Shown: positions 4,294 to 5,284 of the stretch, one piece after another | How positions within the stretch are numbered: the first letter of the stretch is position 1 | Layout: the number at the start of each line of letters is the position of its first letter | Origin: Marinilabiliales bacterium | GTDB lineage: Bacteria; Bacteroidota; Bacteroidia; Bacteroidales; F082 | Assembly: GCA_002869465.1 (NCBI GenBank) | Contig: PKSW01000119.1 | Span: forward strand, 1 to 5,284 | Reading direction: 5' to 3' | Length of the DNA stretch: 5,284 bases | Notes under the pieces: generated by a model | What the model was told of the DNA's origin: nothing | The model's input: only the letters and a program-made list of their open reading frames with translations | The model's database searches: none | Program-made: the position numbers and the translations under genes

Positions 4294-5284
4294 ATGAAAA
4301 AGATTATTCTCCTTTCAACTTTCGCCTTTTTCCTTTTGCCTTTCTCCTTCTCCCAACAATACGGCTGGATAGATATCAGCGCAAACGTCCCAGGCGATCC
4401 CGACTTTTCCGGTGTATTCTTTGTCTCCGACAATGAAGGCTGGATGTCGGTAAGCAGCGGACCGGAGATTTACCACACCACCGATGGAGGGGAATCATTT
4501 GAAATTCAAACCAATCAATTTGGAACTTCTACTGGTGCAATTTATATGATTAATGAAAACGAAGGTTATGCTGGAGGAGCAAGCGGATTTGTTTACAGAA
4601 CTTTAGATGGTGGGGAAAATTGGAACTTTCACGGAACATTGCCATCTACTTTAACCGATATTGATTTTTCAACAGACACTCAAGGATATGCATGTGGAGA
4701 TGGTGGAGCTGTTTTTAGCATTACACCACAAGGTGTTACAAATTTAAATACAGGACAAGCAATTCCCTTTTCTGGTATTAGCTCACCATCTGAAAATAAG
4801 GTATATGCCTGTGGAGGAGGGTCAATCATGTTTTATAGTAGTGAAGAATGGATTTTTCAGTCTGGCCCTGCAGGAAGTTACAATGATATTTTCTTTTTAA
4901 ATGATCAGAAAGGTTGGGTTGGTGGAGATAGTGGTTTGCTTGGACATACTGAAGACGGAGGTGAAAACTGGACACAACAATCAAATCCTGACGCCAATTC
5001 CCTATATGGTACTTTCTTTTTAAATCAAAATATGGGGTGGGCCATTGGAACCCAGGGAACCATTCTAAAAACCACTAATGGTGGCGAAACCTGGATGGTT
5101 GATGAAGAAGGATCAACTTTAGCTGGAACTAAATTTCTCAGAGGTATCCACTTCACTTCTCCAACCAATGGTTATGTTGTTGGAAATGAAAAAACCTTGT
5201 TGAAATACGGTGAGCTTACTGGGCTTGGAGAAGCAATAGAAAACATGCCATTTGAAATATTTCCCAATCCGGCTGTTTCAGTCG
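4294..5284 (+). CDS. Secreted YCF48-like beta-propeller protein with T9SS sorting domain, 3' end missing
   Basis: ATG is at 4294 and the frame is open to the window edge (330 codons). Residues 1-20 form a Sec signal peptide (KK, hydrophobic core, FSFS|QQ). The mature part has propeller repeats of the YCF48/HCF136 or sialidase-like kind. Each is a G-W/Y strand followed by TxDGGxxW: TTDGGESF (62-69), TLDGGENW (103-110), TEDGGENW (219-226) and TTNGGETW (260-267). G(W/Y) strands precede them at 49-50, 91-92, 207-208 and 248-249, and again at 293-294. The blades near 131-189 have lost the DGG motif and carry Cys134 and Cys173. From residue 320, FEIFPNPAVSV matches the opening of a type A sorting domain of the type IX secretion system, so the protein is likely released or anchored at the cell surface. 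Its ligand or partner is unknown. It is divergent from the cyd operon, and no functional link is evident. Confidence 0.92.
   Translation, partial: MKKIILLSTFAFFLLPFSFSQQYGWIDISANVPGDPDFSGVFFVSDNEGWMSVSSGPEIYHTTDGGESFEIQTNQFGTSTGAIYMINENEGYAGGASGFVYRTLDGGENWNFHGTLPSTLTDIDFSTDTQGYACGDGGAVFSITPQGVTNLNTGQAIPFSGISSPSENKVYACGGGSIMFYSSEEWIFQSGPAGSYNDIFFLNDQKGWVGGDSGLLGHTEDGGENWTQQSNPDANSLYGTFFLNQNMGWAIGTQGTILKTTNGGETWMVDEEGSTLAGTKFLRGIHFTSPTNGYVVGNEKTLLKYGELTGLGEAIENMPFEIFPNPAVSV
4312..4353 (+). repeat. Pyrimidine heptamer tract inside the signal-peptide coding region
   Basis: Six 7-nt units start with CTT at 4312, 4319, 4326, 4333, 4340 and 4347; the first five begin CTTT (consensus CTTTYNC, for example CTTTCGC then CTTTTTC). 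They encode the hydrophobic core and cleavage region of the signal peptide (about residues 7-20). Seven is not a multiple of three, so loss or gain of one unit would shift the frame, while three units equal seven residues. Confidence 0.7.

Overview
The window looks like a chromosomal segment of a Bacteroidota member (Bacteroidetes). Four things point that way: CydA and CydB have the family's Bacteroidetes-type sequence; a DUF4492 gene sits directly before cydA; the right-hand gene ends in what looks like a type IX secretion sorting domain; and both candidate promoters fit the TTTG / TAnnTTTG pattern of the Bacteroidetes primary sigma factor. Most start codons have A-rich upstream regions and no Shine-Dalgarno. 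The one clear exception is cydB.

Layout. (1) Positions 1-361, plus strand: the 3' end of a Tyr/Val-rich repeat protein resembling DUF6515, followed by a perfect 16-bp hairpin. (2) Positions 469-3945, minus strand: a compact five-gene unit read right to left. It comprises a DUF134 helix-turn-helix protein with a C-terminal zinc ribbon, a 69-aa DUF4492 membrane protein, cydA, cydB, and a 34-aa single-span membrane ORF just after cydB. Gaps are 13 and 3 nt, then an 8-nt overlap, then 19 nt. (3) Positions 3946-4293: a 348-nt divergent intergenic region holding both promoters, an operator-like palindrome, a 12-bp palindrome and inverted arrays of 7-nt units. (4) Position 4294 to the window end, plus strand: a secreted YCF48-like beta-propeller protein cut off at the edge inside its sorting domain.

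Working model. The minus-strand unit makes a cytochrome bd quinol oxidase, a high-affinity terminal oxidase used at low oxygen. CydA carries all the expected haem and quinol-site residues except a His where E. coli CydA has Arg391. Two small membrane proteins flank the CydAB pair: DUF4492 upstream and the 34-aa ORF downstream. The latter has the position, size and topology of a CydX/CydS-type third subunit and is the best candidate here for something undescribed. The DUF134 protein leads the operon and may regulate it (inference).

The second unusual signal is 7-nt periodicity. It runs through the leader of the propeller gene, as inverted GAAT- and TTC-type heptamers, up to 2 nt before the ATG. 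A different pyrimidine heptamer then continues inside the signal-peptide coding region.
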